The position numbers were made by a program, and so were the translations under genes. This document shows positions 1 through 8,816 of a stretch of 64,000 bases of DNA, piece by piece. Under the pieces are notes generated by a model. The model was given only the letters and a program-made list of their open reading frames with translations. It had not been told where the DNA came from and made no database searches. The DNA is from Pararhodobacter zhoushanensis (GTDB lineage: Bacteria > Pseudomonadota > Alphaproteobacteria > Rhodobacterales > Rhodobacteraceae), in NCBI RefSeq assembly GCF_025949695.1, contig NZ_JAPDFL010000001.1, positions 3,227,501 to 3,291,500 on the forward strand, written 5' to 3'. Each line of letters starts with the position of its first letter. The stretch's first letter is position 1.

Positions 1-109
1 CGGCGTGCCCGTCGCCGGTTGGTGTCCAGATGGTCATGCGACTCTCCCTTGCGGTCCGTTGCTTGCTATGTATATTATTGGCAATGCAACGTATGCAAAT
101 GGAATTTTC

Positions 110-814
110 ATGCATATCGCCTTTCTTGATGCCAACACCGACCGCTCTGCCTTTGCTGCCCGCCATGCAAGCGAAGTGGACAAATTCCGTGCCCTTCTGG
201 CCCCTGTCGCGCCGGACTGGCGCTATAGCGATTTCAAGGTGACCGAGGGCGCGTTGCCCGCGTCGCTGAAGGGTTTCGACGGGGTCATCGTTTCGGGAAG
301 CCCGGCTTCGGTCAATGATGCAGAGGACTGGGTTCCGGGGCTGCTGGCGACGATCCGCAAGGCTGTGGACGCCGGTGTGCCGGTGTTCGGCGCGTGCTTC
401 GGGCATCAGGCGGTGGCCAAGGCGTTGGGGGGCGTTGTCGCCCACAACCCCGATGGCTGGGTGCTGGGCCGGGTTGAAACGGTGATCCATACGCCCGCAC
501 CCTGGATGCGCGATGCCCCGGCGACCATGGCGCTGAACGCGGCGCATAATGAACAGGTGGTCACGCCGCCGCCGGGCGCAACCGTTCTGGGGGGCACAGC
601 GCAGGTGCCAAATGCACAGCTGGCGATGGGAAATACGGTATTCACCACACAATACCACCCTGAAATCACACGGGATTTCATGGCCGACCTGATCACGCAT
701 CTGCACGGCGACGTGCCGGCTCCGGTTCTGGCCAGCGCGCAGGCAGCACTACCGCTTTCGCTGGATGATGAACGGATGGCCCACTGGATTGCGGCGTTTT
801 TCAACGGAAACTGA
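110..814 (+). CDS. Class I glutamine amidotransferase (GMP synthase-like GATase)
   Basis: A stand-alone glutamine amidotransferase domain that would hydrolyse glutamine to release ammonia for an unidentified acceptor. The class I triad is visible: nucleophile Cys96 in GACFGHQ, with His183 and Glu185 in QYHPEI. At 234 residues it is a lone GATase with no synthetase domain, so it is not a complete GMP synthase. The reading frame is open further upstream, but the ATG at 110 begins a natural core strand (MHIAFLDAN) and upstream codons look non-coding. It is followed after about 60 bases by a MarR regulator in the same direction, which may control it. Members of this family are often annotated as gamma-glutamyl or GMP synthase-like proteins; the acceptor cannot be read from sequence. 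Confidence 0.85.
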   Translation: MHIAFLDANTDRSAFAARHASEVDKFRALLAPVAPDWRYSDFKVTEGALPASLKGFDGVIVSGSPASVNDAEDWVPGLLATIRKAVDAGVPVFGACFGHQAVAKALGGVVAHNPDGWVLGRVETVIHTPAPWMRDAPATMALNAAHNEQVVTPPPGATVLGGTAQVPNAQLAMGNTVFTTQYHPEITRDFMADLITHLHGDVPAPVLASAQAALPLSLDDERMAHWIAAFFNGN

Positions 815-873
815 CCGGCGTTAGCCGCCTGTTAACACCGTCCATGGCTATCATCGCTCAGGAGATGATGCAT

Positions 874-1410
874 ATGGACACAAATACCTTGGGTACGCTG
901 GTTTGGCAGCTGTCGACCCGTTGGCGCAGCGCGGTTGACCGCGCCGTTGCTCCGCTGGGCTTGACCCAGGCGCAATACACCGCCCTGAGCACACTGGCGG
1001 CGATGCGGGCGCGGGGCGAAAGCCCCAGCCAGCGAGCGCTTGCCGAGCAAATGGGCGTATCGCCGATCTTCGCGTCAAAACTGGTGCGGGCGCTGGAAGC
1101 GCAAAAACTCATCCAGCGCGCGGATCATCCACAGGACGCCCGCGCTTATTGCCTGACGCTTTCGCGCAATGGCCAGACCCAACTGGCGCTTGCCCGCGCC
1201 GCGGTGCGCGCCCTGGAAGAAACACTGACCGCACCGGTCGGGGACCCGGGCGGGAACGCAGCCCAAGCGTTGCGGATCATGCTTAAGGCACTGCTGGCCA
1301 CCCCGGTATCGGAGACGGTGCCTCCTGAAATCACCGTTGCGCGGTCTGCGCAGCGCCCGACAAGCATGACCGCAAACGCGAACGCCCCAAGGCCGTTCAC
1401 CGCGCGTTAA
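874..1410 (+). CDS. MarR family transcriptional regulator
   Basis: Winged-helix MarR regulator of about 178 residues. The central DNA-binding part reads QRALAEQMGVSPIFASKLVRALEAQKLIQR, shown here in parts: the recognition helix is around SPIFASKLVRALE and the wing follows at DHPQDARAYCLTLS. A C-terminal dimerisation helix precedes a low-complexity tail. Three in-frame ATGs lie at 865, 868 and 874, plus one at 844. The GGAG at 861-864 is best spaced for 874, though 865 cannot be excluded. It lies just downstream of the glutamine amidotransferase on the same strand and may be co-transcribed. The ligand is unknown. Confidence 0.85.
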   Translation: MDTNTLGTLVWQLSTRWRSAVDRAVAPLGLTQAQYTALSTLAAMRARGESPSQRALAEQMGVSPIFASKLVRALEAQKLIQRADHPQDARAYCLTLSRNGQTQLALARAAVRALEETLTAPVGDPGGNAAQALRIMLKALLATPVSETVPPEITVARSAQRPTSMTANANAPRPFTAR

Positions 1411-1499
1411 CGAATCACGGCTACATATAGGGCAGCCACCATGACCCGCTGAGATAAAGGAAAATGCCCCCGCCCGTCCGCCGACTTTCGCCCACGCAG

Positions 1500-2150
1500 T
1501 CAGCCAAGGACGGCCAGCAGATCCATCGCTGTGACCTGATCGAACTGTACGTGTTGACGCATCGCAGCCTCGGCGGCCTCGCTGTCACGTGCCATAATCA
1601 GATCGGCAATAACCCGGTGATCCCGGGCCGAGGCCGCGATCGACCCGGCATAGCGATAGCGAACCCGGTAATAGGCCATCAGCTTGCGCGCGTTGGTCTT
1701 GATGAGATCCAGCAGGAACGGATTGCCTGCGGCTTCGGCCACCGTGCCGTGAAAGCGAAGGTTGAGCTGGTAATACCCATCGGGCTCGGCATCACCCAAC
1801 GTCGCAGAATGCGACTCGCAAGCCGTCGTGACGGCCTCAAGCGCTGCGGCACCACTGGGCGACAAGCGCCGCGCCGCCAGACCCGCCGCCTGCCCTTCGA
1901 GCTTGGCGTGCACTTCGAGAATCGCAAGGAACTCAGCCAGTGTCGGCTTGAACACCACGGCCCCCTTGCGCGGCAGACGTTTGACCAGTCCGGTTGCCTC
2001 GATCTGCATCAACGCCTCGCGCACCGGGGTGCGCGACACACCGAACTGCTGCACCAGCGCGGCTTCTTCGATTTCATCGCCCGGGTTCAACCGACCTGTG
2101 TCAATCCAGTCGAGCAAACTGCGCAATATGGTTTCGGTCTGATTGGCCAC
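1500..2150 (-). CDS. GntR family transcriptional regulator, FCD (FadR-type) domain
   Basis: DNA-binding regulator with an N-terminal winged helix (residues about 10-75; motif FGVSRTPVREALMQIEATG) and a C-terminal FCD ligand-binding domain (about 80-210). Conserved FCD elements include NLRFHGTVAEAAGN and DHRVIADLI, which normally supply metal-binding Asp and His residues. The open frame runs back through the tRNA-Ser antisense strand, which cannot be coding; the first sensible initiator is the GTG at 2148-2150 with a GAGAGA purine run just upstream. This gives 216 residues, usual for the family. It stands alone, convergent to the MarR gene, so its target is not evident. Confidence 0.85.
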   Translation of the reverse strand: MANQTETILRSLLDWIDTGRLNPGDEIEEAALVQQFGVSRTPVREALMQIEATGLVKRLPRKGAVVFKPTLAEFLAILEVHAKLEGQAAGLAARRLSPSGAAALEAVTTACESHSATLGDAEPDGYYQLNLRFHGTVAEAAGNPFLLDLIKTNARKLMAYYRVRYRYAGSIAASARDHRVIADLIMARDSEAAEAAMRQHVQFDQVTAMDLLAVLG

Positions 2151-2288
2151 GGCGTCTCTCAGCTTGGGCCCGCTCCGGGCTGCCCATCCGTATACACAAG
2201 CGCCGCCGCTTTGTGCAACAACTCCACGCAGCTGGGGCCACCGACCCCTCTTGCACCCTCGCGCCTGCGACGCTATTGGTGCCGGAAC

Positions 2289-2378
2289 GGACAGGTGGCC
2301 GAGTGGTCGAAGGCGCACGCCTGGAAAGTGTGTAGGCGGGGAACCGTCTCCAGGGTTCGAATCCCTGTCTGTCCGCCA
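2289..2378 (+). tRNA. tRNA-Ser (anticodon GGA), CCA encoded
   Basis: Class II tRNA. The acceptor strand GGACAGG pairs with TCTGTCC (one G-U), the anticodon stem CACGC/GTGTG carries loop CTGGAAA with GGA at 2323-2325, a long variable arm is present, and the T arm has GGTTCGAATCC. Discriminator G2375 is followed by an encoded CCA. It reads UCC and UCU codons. An intrinsic terminator follows about 25 bases downstream. Confidence 0.97.
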
Positions 2379-2400
2379 CATTCAGATACAGAATCCGTCC

Positions 2401-2428
2401 AAGGGCCCCGATTGGGGCCTTTTTTCTT
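2401..2428 (+). terminator. Rho-independent terminator after tRNA-Ser
   Basis: Hairpin AAGGGCCCC-GATT-GGGGCCTTT followed by a run of T, 25 bases past the tRNA. Orientation and T run fit termination of the tRNA transcript. Confidence 0.85.
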
Positions 2429-2766
2429 TTTGCTTCAAAGGGCGTTGGCCGGGCCATCCGCCCTTCGGAGACTGGACGCTTGACGCGGAATGGGTCTCCG
2501 AATGGCCTGCGTCTCTCTTCGAGCGCCCCTCGACGGCCACAGGACGGCGCAAAACATCCTCGCATTTCCAATGGGTTGCCGTGTTCATGGGGTCGTCCCG
2601 TTCGCGAGATAATTCGGTGGCGGAGACTGACACGAAGGCGCAGGGCGGTCAGAAGGACGGCTCCGTAGTGTCCGATCCCCAAGTCCGGCGGCAGCGTTCG
2701 GAGCGAGCCAGGACCCTGTCGGAAGTCTCTGATGACAAACAGACTTCACGCCCATAGCCTGGCGCA
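2429..2766. other. Intergenic region without a supported gene
   Basis: Open frames here lack family resemblance and ribosome sites. An imperfect inverted repeat (TTCGGAGAC near 2464-2472 and GTCTCCGAA near 2492-2500) is the only structure seen. No direct repeat of the tRNA 3' end was found, so an attachment site is not supported. Confidence 0.5.
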
Positions 2767-3603
2767 ATGTCGAACGGGCCCTGGACAGATGAAGAGAACG
2801 ACCTGATCGTCGCGGATTACTTCGCGATGCTGGCCGATGACATCTCCGCGCGCCGCTACAGCAAGGCCGAGCACCGCCGCGCGCTGCTGCCGCTGCTGAA
2901 CGACCGGTCCGAGGGGTCCGTCGAGTTCAAGCACCAGAACATCAGTGCGGTGCTGAAGGGCCTCGGCGAGGACTGGATCCCCGGTTACAAGCCCGCGTTC
3001 AATTTTCAGATGACCTTGGTAGATGCCGTGGCGCGGTGGCTGGCGCTGAACCCGGCCTGGCTCGGGCGCCAACCGGGGCTGCAACCCGCCGTGGGGTTGC
3101 GCGAGGCGGCGCAGATCTGGATCGGGCCGCCGCCGACGCTGTCGAACCAGCCGCCCCCGCAGGAACTGGAGCAGATGCTGCACATCGCCCGCAAATTCGA
3201 TGTCGCGGCAAGAGACGAACGAAACCGGGCCCTCGGCCGCGCGGGAGAGGAACGTGTGCTGGCGCATGAACGGGCGTCTCTGCGCTCGGCAGGACGAGAC
3301 GATCTGGCGCGCAAGGTACGCTGGGTTTCGGAGGAGGATGGCGACGGCGCGGGCTACGACATCGCGAGTTTTGCCCCGGACGGGCTCCCTCGGCTCATCG
3401 AGGTCAAGACGACGAACGGCTGGGAGCGCACCCCCTTCCACATCACGCGCAACGAGCTGGCCGTGGCCGAGGAACGCCGGTCGGAATGGCGCCTGTTCCG
3501 GCTTTGGAATTTCTCACGCGAGCCGAAGGCGTTCGAAATGCACCCGCCGCTGGACGCGCATGTCTCGCTGACCGCGACGTCCTTTCAGGCGAGCTTTCAT
3601 TAA
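2767..3603 (+). CDS. DUF3883 domain protein, PD-(D/E)XK nuclease-like
   Basis: 278 residues. The N-terminal half (about 1-130) is an uncharacterised region beginning with WTDEENDLIVADYF; similar segments precede DUF3883 in HTH- or endonuclease-like proteins. The C-terminal half (about 155-260) matches DUF3883: GYDIASF followed by RLIEVKTT gives the D...E-x-K pattern of restriction-endonuclease folds. DUF3883 domains often occur in restriction and other defence proteins, but a nuclease activity here is inference. The gene stands alone next to tRNA-Ser without a methyltransferase or helicase partner. The start has no clear Shine-Dalgarno sequence, so initiation is uncertain. Confidence 0.75.
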   Translation: MSNGPWTDEENDLIVADYFAMLADDISARRYSKAEHRRALLPLLNDRSEGSVEFKHQNISAVLKGLGEDWIPGYKPAFNFQMTLVDAVARWLALNPAWLGRQPGLQPAVGLREAAQIWIGPPPTLSNQPPPQELEQMLHIARKFDVAARDERNRALGRAGEERVLAHERASLRSAGRDDLARKVRWVSEEDGDGAGYDIASFAPDGLPRLIEVKTTNGWERTPFHITRNELAVAEERRSEWRLFRLWNFSREPKAFEMHPPLDAHVSLTATSFQASFH

Positions 3604-4060
3604 GGTTACCCCCCGCCATGACGCGCGGCCGCGGCGGGCGTATCGTTCCGGGCGGCAGGATCTGGGACTTTACGCTTTGCACGTTTCTTGAGCAGGACCG
3701 GATCCGTGACGTCGCTTTTCTGCGCGCCGACCAGCGCTGAAGGCGGGGCGTCACGCCTGTGAGACACCCTCAGGGTCGGACCCTGCGCACTGGCAGGGAG
3801 CCCGATTTTCCCGGCAGGCTTTGTGTTGACAGCAGGATACCATGCACGGCAGCGCGGCCCGGGCGGCATCGCCGCAGGTGACGAGCACTGCCCGTTAACG
3901 AAGCACTTTTCAGAATTGTTTACAATTTCTATCTCAATGCAAACAATTTCGTTGACACGCGGTCTGCCCGTGGGTCAGCCTTGCAAACAGGGCATTGCGA
4001 CGTACTGCCCGCACGCAACCGGCAAGCCGCAAGAATCAGACCCAACAGGAGAACCCGGCA
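3604..4060. other. Long leader upstream of the Opp operon
   Basis: No supported gene between the DUF3883 stop and the transporter start. The distal part is GC-rich; the proximal part (3905-3957) turns AT-rich and holds the operator described separately plus a TTGACA at 3952-3957 that could act as a -35 box. Confidence 0.5.
3914..3949. promoter_or_regulatory. Putative GntR operator upstream of Opp operon
   Basis: The palindrome AATTGTTTACAATT (3914-3927) contains ATTGTAAACAA on the minus strand. A second half-site, GCAAACAATT, lies at 3939-3948. Both words recur in the intergenic region beside the GntR gene at 13765-13785. They overlap the likely promoter, as expected for a repressor. Binding is inferred. 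Confidence 0.6.
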
Positions 4061-5629
4061 ATGAACGCCTTTCACGCAAGACTCATGAGCAGCGTCGCTG
4101 CGCTTGGCCTTTTGGTCGGCGCGGCCTCGGCTGAGACCATCCGCTGGGGCGGTTCGGCGGACCTGAACTCGCTCGATCCCTACTCGTATGGATCGACCTT
4201 CACCCTGTCCTTTCTGAACCACATCTACGAAGGCCTGGTGCGCTATGACGCCGATCTGCAGATCGAGCCGGCGCTGGCCGAAAGCTGGGAGGTCGTGTCC
4301 GATTCCGTCTGGCGGTTTCATCTGCGTCAGGGCGTGACCTTCCACAACGGTGCCACCTTCACCGCCGAAGATGTCCTTGCGTCGTTGAACCGGGTAAGCC
4401 ACGAGACCTCGCCTCTGCGGGGCAACCTGCCGGCGTATCAGTCGGCGGAAGTCATTGATGACTATACGATTGATATCCACCTCAATGGTGCCTATCCGCT
4501 GCTGCTCAATGACCTGACCAACATCTTCATCTTTGACGCCAGCTGGCTGCGCGACAACAACAGCGAGCTGCCGACCGACGTGGCCGCCGGGGTCGAGGGC
4601 TATACGACCTTCAACGCCAATGGCACCGGCCCGTTCATCATCGACGAACGCGTGCCCGACACCCGCACCTCGATGGTGGTCAACCCCGACTGGTGGGATG
4701 AGCCCGCGCATAACGTGACGCGGATCGAGTTCACGCCGATCACCTCGGCGGCGACGCGGGTTGCGGCGCTGCTGTCGGGCGAGATCGACTTTGTCGAAGG
4801 CGCACCCGTGCAGGATCTGCCGCGCCTGCAGGCCGCCCCCAATGTCAACGTGATCGAGGGCAACGCCCTGCGCACGATCATGTTCGGCTTCAACCGCCGC
4901 GAGACCCTGACCGACGGGCGCGACAACCCGTTCAACGATCTGCGCCTGCGTCAGGCGATTGCCCATGCCATCGACATGGACCTGATCCGCGACCGGATCA
5001 TGCGTGGTTCCTCGCGTAACGCCGGCACGCTGGTTGCGCCGCAGATCCCCGGCTATTCGGCTGATCTGGACGCGCAGATCGCCTATGATCCCGATCTGGC
5101 ACGCCAGCTGATCAGCGAGGCCGGTGCCGAAGGTCTGACCTTCCAGCTGATCTGTTCCTACGAGCGCTGGGTGAACGAGGAAGAGCTGTGCTCGGCCGTC
5201 ATTTCGATGCTGACCCGCGCTGGTCTGGCCCCGTCGCTGGATATCGGGCCCTGGGCTGTGCAAGCGCCCCGGATGTCGGGGGGACAGGCTGACATGTTCA
5301 TCTTTGGCTGGGCGAACGAGCCGATGCTGGACGCCTATTCGCTGCTGGTGCAGGTGGTGCGCACGCGCGAAGGCACGGCGGGCGTGTTCAACTGGGGGGC
5401 GTGGAGCTATCCGGCGTGGGATGCCCTGATCGACGCGGCTGCAGTCGAGCTGGATCGCGACACCCGCCTTGGCTATGAGACGCAGGTTCTGGCCGGTGCG
5501 CGCGAAGAGATGCTGTTCGTGCCTGTTCACCAGCAGCCGATGGCCTGGGCGGTTTCGGACCGGGTGGAGTCGGTGGTGCAACAGGCCGACAACAAGCCGC
5601 GTCACTGGCTGACGCGCATGGCTGACTGA
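4061..5629 (+). CDS. Opp/Dpp-type ABC transporter substrate-binding protein (SBP family 5)
   Basis: Periplasmic solute-binding protein of 522 residues that captures the substrate for the downstream permeases. The first 24 residues form a Sec signal peptide ending AASA before ETIRWGG. The SBP_bac_5 pattern is clear: LNSLDPYSYGS, YEGLVRYD, LAESWEV, VTFHNGATFTAEDVLASL. The ATG at 4061 is chosen over upstream in-frame codons because AGGAGAACCCGGCA precedes it and the signal peptide starts there. The gene heads an operon of two permeases, two amidohydrolases and two ATPases. Family 5 proteins bind peptides, nickel, opines, sugars or other small solutes. The amidohydrolases suggest a cyclic amide or N-heterocycle, which is inference. 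Confidence 0.93.
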   Translation: MNAFHARLMSSVAALGLLVGAASAETIRWGGSADLNSLDPYSYGSTFTLSFLNHIYEGLVRYDADLQIEPALAESWEVVSDSVWRFHLRQGVTFHNGATFTAEDVLASLNRVSHETSPLRGNLPAYQSAEVIDDYTIDIHLNGAYPLLLNDLTNIFIFDASWLRDNNSELPTDVAAGVEGYTTFNANGTGPFIIDERVPDTRTSMVVNPDWWDEPAHNVTRIEFTPITSAATRVAALLSGEIDFVEGAPVQDLPRLQAAPNVNVIEGNALRTIMFGFNRRETLTDGRDNPFNDLRLRQAIAHAIDMDLIRDRIMRGSSRNAGTLVAPQIPGYSADLDAQIAYDPDLARQLISEAGAEGLTFQLICSYERWVNEEELCSAVISMLTRAGLAPSLDIGPWAVQAPRMSGGQADMFIFGWANEPMLDAYSLLVQVVRTREGTAGVFNWGAWSYPAWDALIDAAAVELDRDTRLGYETQVLAGAREEMLFVPVHQQPMAWAVSDRVESVVQQADNKPRHWLTRMAD

Positions 5630-5708
5630 TCGCCTGGCCGGGCTGCCCAAGGGGGTGGCCCGGCCTTTCGCCTTGCTCCCACCCTTCGCCTTGCGAACGG
5701 AGACCCCA

Positions 5709-6680
5709 ATGATTGTCTTTCTTATCAAGCGCCTGTCGAATGCCGCGCTGGTCATGCTGGCGGTTGCGCTGATGGCCTTCATGATCTTTCGCTTCGCCGG
5801 TGATCCGGTCGAATTGATGGTGAACGAACAGACCACCCAAGAGCAGCGGCAGGAACTGCGTGAGCGGCTGGGGCTTGATCAGCCCGTTCTGATGCAGTTC
5901 GCGCGCTTTGTGGGCAATGCGGTGCAGGGCGATTTCGGGATCTCGTACCGCAATCAGGAATCCGTCATGTCGCTGATCGCCGAGCGTTTCCCGGCGACCT
6001 TCGAGCTGGTCATTCTGGCGACGATCCTGTCGCTGGTGGTGGGCGTGCCGCTGGGGGTCATCACCGCGATCTATCGCGGACGGTGGTTTTCAGAAGCCGT
6101 GCAGTTTGCGTCGATCATCGGCGTCTCGCTGCCCAGTTTCGTCATCGGCATCCTGCTGATCCTCGGCTTTTCGGTCTCGCTGGGCTGGCTGCCTGCCTTC
6201 GGGCGTGGCGAGGTGGTGCGGTTTGGCTGGTGGTCCACCGGCCTGTTGACCCATTCAGGCCGCTTGGCGCTGATCCTGCCGACGGTGGCGCTATCGTTTT
6301 ATCAGATCACGCTGGTCATGCGGCTGGTCCGCGCCGAGATGCTGGAGACGCTGCGCTCGGATTTCGTCAAATTCGCCCGCGCGCGCGGTGTTCCGGCGTG
6401 GCGCATCCATTACCGCCACGCGCTCAGGAACTGCCTGATGCCGGTGGTGACCATGACCGCAATGAACATCGGCGCGCTGATCGCCTTTGCGCTGGTGACC
6501 GAGACGGTCTTTCAGTGGCCGGGCATGGGGCTGCTGTTCATTCAGGCGATTACCTTCGTCGATATTCCCGTGATGGCGGCCTATCTGGTCATCGTTTCGT
6601 TCATCTTCGTGACGCTGAACACGCTGGTCGATATCACCTATGCGCTGATCGACCCGCGCCTTCGCGACGCCACCACCTGA
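5709..6680 (+). CDS. ABC transporter permease, DppB/OppB type
   Basis: Inner-membrane permease of 323 residues with an N-terminal anchor helix (about 9-30) followed by a periplasmic loop and about five further helices. The N-terminal pattern (FRFAGDPVELMV, ERLGLDQPVLMQFARFV) and the C-terminal EAA loop (ARARGVPAWRIHYRHALRN) are typical of DppB. The ATG at 5709 follows GGAGACCCCA. It forms the translocation channel with the next gene and would contact the ATPases through the EAA loop. It lies 79 bases after the binding protein and ten bases before the second permease. Confidence 0.93.
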   Translation: MIVFLIKRLSNAALVMLAVALMAFMIFRFAGDPVELMVNEQTTQEQRQELRERLGLDQPVLMQFARFVGNAVQGDFGISYRNQESVMSLIAERFPATFELVILATILSLVVGVPLGVITAIYRGRWFSEAVQFASIIGVSLPSFVIGILLILGFSVSLGWLPAFGRGEVVRFGWWSTGLLTHSGRLALILPTVALSFYQITLVMRLVRAEMLETLRSDFVKFARARGVPAWRIHYRHALRNCLMPVVTMTAMNIGALIAFALVTETVFQWPGMGLLFIQAITFVDIPVMAAYLVIVSFIFVTLNTLVDITYALIDPRLRDATT

Positions 6681-6690
6681 GGGAAGCGCG

Positions 6691-7617
6691 ATGAGCCTTG
6701 CTGAACCCACCCTTCTCACCCGCATCCGCCGCTCGGATCTGTGGTGGTCCTTTACCCAGCACAAGGCGGCAATGGCGGCGGCGGTGCTGCTGGCCCTGTT
6801 GATCCTGTCGGCAGCCTTTGCCCCGTGGATCACACCGCAGAACCCCTATGACCCGGCGCAACTGGATCTGTGGAACGCCGAGCTGCCGCCGATCTGGATG
6901 GAGCGCGGGCAATGGCCCTATCTGCTGGGCACCGACAATCAGGGCCGCGATATCCTGTCGGCCATTCTCTATGGCTCGCGCAGTTCGATCATCATCGGCA
7001 TTGGTTCGGTGGCGCTGTCGCTGGTGATCGGCATCTCGCTGGGACTGATGGCCGGCTTCTTCGGCGGCATCACCGATGCGGTGCTGATGCGGGTCGGCGA
7101 TGTGCTGCTGTCCGTGCCGACCATCCTGATCGCGATGCTGGTGTCGGCGATGGCCCGCGCCTCGCTGCCGCCCGGGCTGCGCGAGGTCGGGGCGGGAGCC
7201 GTGCTGATCCTGGCGATCACCCTGTCGGCATGGGTGCAATATGCGCGTACCGTGCGCGCCCAGACCTCGGTCGAGCGGCGCAAGGAATATGTGCAGGCGG
7301 CGCGGCTTTTGAAGGTTCCGGCGCGGCGGATCATGGTCAAGCATATCCTGCCCAACACCATGACCCCCATTCTGGTCGCCGCCACGCTGAATTTCGGCAT
7401 GGCCATTCTGACCGAGGCGACGCTCAGCTTTCTGGGCATCGGTATGCCGCCCAGCCAGCCCAGCCTTGGCACGCTGATCCGCTTTGGCAACCAGTACCTG
7501 TTCTCGGGCATGTGGTGGATGGTGATCTTCCCGGTGCTTCAGCTGTGCCTGCTGGTGGTGTCGGTAAACCTGCTGGGCGACTGGCTTCGTGACGCGCTCA
7601 ACCCGAAACTGAGGTAA
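6691..7617 (+). CDS. ABC transporter permease, DppC/OppC type
   Basis: 308 residues with an N-terminal membrane anchor (about 28-50), a periplasmic segment and about five C-terminal helices. The sequence LLGTDNQGRDILSAILYGSR is the hallmark of DppC permeases, and the EAA loop reads AARLLKVPARRIMVKHILPN. It pairs with the DppB-type gene ten bases upstream. An amidohydrolase starts five bases downstream, so transport and first catabolic steps are translationally close. Confidence 0.93.
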   Translation: MSLAEPTLLTRIRRSDLWWSFTQHKAAMAAAVLLALLILSAAFAPWITPQNPYDPAQLDLWNAELPPIWMERGQWPYLLGTDNQGRDILSAILYGSRSSIIIGIGSVALSLVIGISLGLMAGFFGGITDAVLMRVGDVLLSVPTILIAMLVSAMARASLPPGLREVGAGAVLILAITLSAWVQYARTVRAQTSVERRKEYVQAARLLKVPARRIMVKHILPNTMTPILVAATLNFGMAILTEATLSFLGIGMPPSQPSLGTLIRFGNQYLFSGMWWMVIFPVLQLCLLVVSVNLLGDWLRDALNPKLR

Positions 7618-7622
7618 TTTCC

Positions 7623-8816
7623 GTGACTGATCTTCTGCTCAAGAACATCCGCCCGATGGGCCGCGAGACCGCTGACATCCTGATCCGCGACGGCAAGATT
7701 GCCGAAATCGGCGCAGGTCTGGACGCCCCCGGCGTCGTGGTCGAGGACGGTCAGAACGCGCTGGTGATCCCCGGTCTGGTCGAGGCGCATACCCATCTGG
7801 ACAAGACCACCTGGGGCATGCCGTGGTACGCCGGACGCAAGGGCGGCGTGCTGCAAGACCTCATCGACAATGAGCGCAACGAGCGTGTGCCGCTGGGGCT
7901 GGACGTCCACCGCCAGTCGATGCGCCACGCCATCGCGCTGATAGGCACCGGCACGACGCATATCCGCACGCATGTCGATATCGACACCGACCACGGGTTG
8001 AGCCTGCTGGAGGGCGTGCTGAAGACCCGCGAAGCGCTGGCGGGGATGATCGACATCCAGATCGTCGCTTTTCCGCAATCGGGGCTGATGGTGCGTCCCG
8101 GCACGCTGGAGTTGCTCGATGCGGCGATGGCGGCGGGCGCGGATATTGTCGGCGGGCTGGACCCGTCGTCGATGGACCGCGACCCCAAGGGTCAGCTGGA
8201 CGCGATCTTTGCGCTGGCGCAGAAGCATGACGCGCCGATCGACATTCACCTGCACGAACCCGGCGAGCTGGGGGCCTTTACGATGGAGCTAATCCTCGAG
8301 CGCACGCAGGCGCTGGGGATGCAGGGCCGCGTCGGCGTCAGCCATGCGTTCCATCTGGCGATGGTGCCCCCTGCCCGCATCGAGGCGCTGATGGAACGCA
8401 TCGCGGCGCTGGACGTGTCGATCTATTCGACCGGCCACCCCTCGGCCAATGTGCCGTCGCTCAAGGCGATGCGCGCGGCGGGCATCCGGGTCGGCATCGG
8501 CTGCGACGGGATCCGCGACACCTGGGGGCCATGGGGCGAGCCGGACATGATGCACCGTGCGCGGATTGTCGGCATGAAGAACGGGTTCCGGCGGGATGAG
8601 GAACTGGAACTGCTGCTCGACACGGCATCCGGTGCCGGGGCGGCGTCGATCGGGGTTGCGGGCCATGCCGTTGCGGTGGGGTCTGCCGCAGACCTGACGC
8701 TGCTGGCGGGCGAGACGCTGGCGCATGCGGTCGTGCTGCAAGAGCCGCGCCCGCTGGTCATCAAGGGCGGCGCGGTGGTGGCGCGCGCGGGTCACGCCGT
8801 GATCGAGGCCCCATGA
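7623..8816 (+). CDS. Amidohydrolase, cytosine deaminase-like
   Basis: Metal-dependent hydrolase of the amidohydrolase superfamily, 397 residues, cytoplasmic. Metal ligands are visible: HxH in EAHTHLDKT (strand 1), His in IDIHLHEPGEL, His in GVSHAFH and Asp in GCDGIRDTWGPWG. HLDKT and the late DxIRD are typical of the cytosine deaminase subgroup, which opens or deaminates small cyclic N-containing substrates. Start is a GTG at 7623 preceded by GAGGTAATTTCC. It overlaps the next amidohydrolase by four bases. Its place inside an Opp operon suggests it acts on the imported compound; the real substrate is unknown. Confidence 0.85.
   Translation: MTDLLLKNIRPMGRETADILIRDGKIAEIGAGLDAPGVVVEDGQNALVIPGLVEAHTHLDKTTWGMPWYAGRKGGVLQDLIDNERNERVPLGLDVHRQSMRHAIALIGTGTTHIRTHVDIDTDHGLSLLEGVLKTREALAGMIDIQIVAFPQSGLMVRPGTLELLDAAMAAGADIVGGLDPSSMDRDPKGQLDAIFALAQKHDAPIDIHLHEPGELGAFTMELILERTQALGMQGRVGVSHAFHLAMVPPARIEALMERIAALDVSIYSTGHPSANVPSLKAMRAAGIRVGIGCDGIRDTWGPWGEPDMMHRARIVGMKNGFRRDEELELLLDTASGAGAASIGVAGHAVAVGSAADLTLLAGETLAHAVVLQEPRPLVIKGGAVVARAGHAVIEAP

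Noticed and set aside
2151..2381. Upstream extension of the GntR frame through the tRNA-Ser antisense strand
   Set aside because: It would place coding sequence across a tRNA gene; the GTG at 2150 gives a family-length protein.
3929..5836. A 635-codon minus-strand frame opposite the substrate-binding protein gene
   Set aside because: Antisense shadow of a high-GC gene; the translation is Arg/His/Gln-rich and the plus strand encodes a clear family 5 binding protein.
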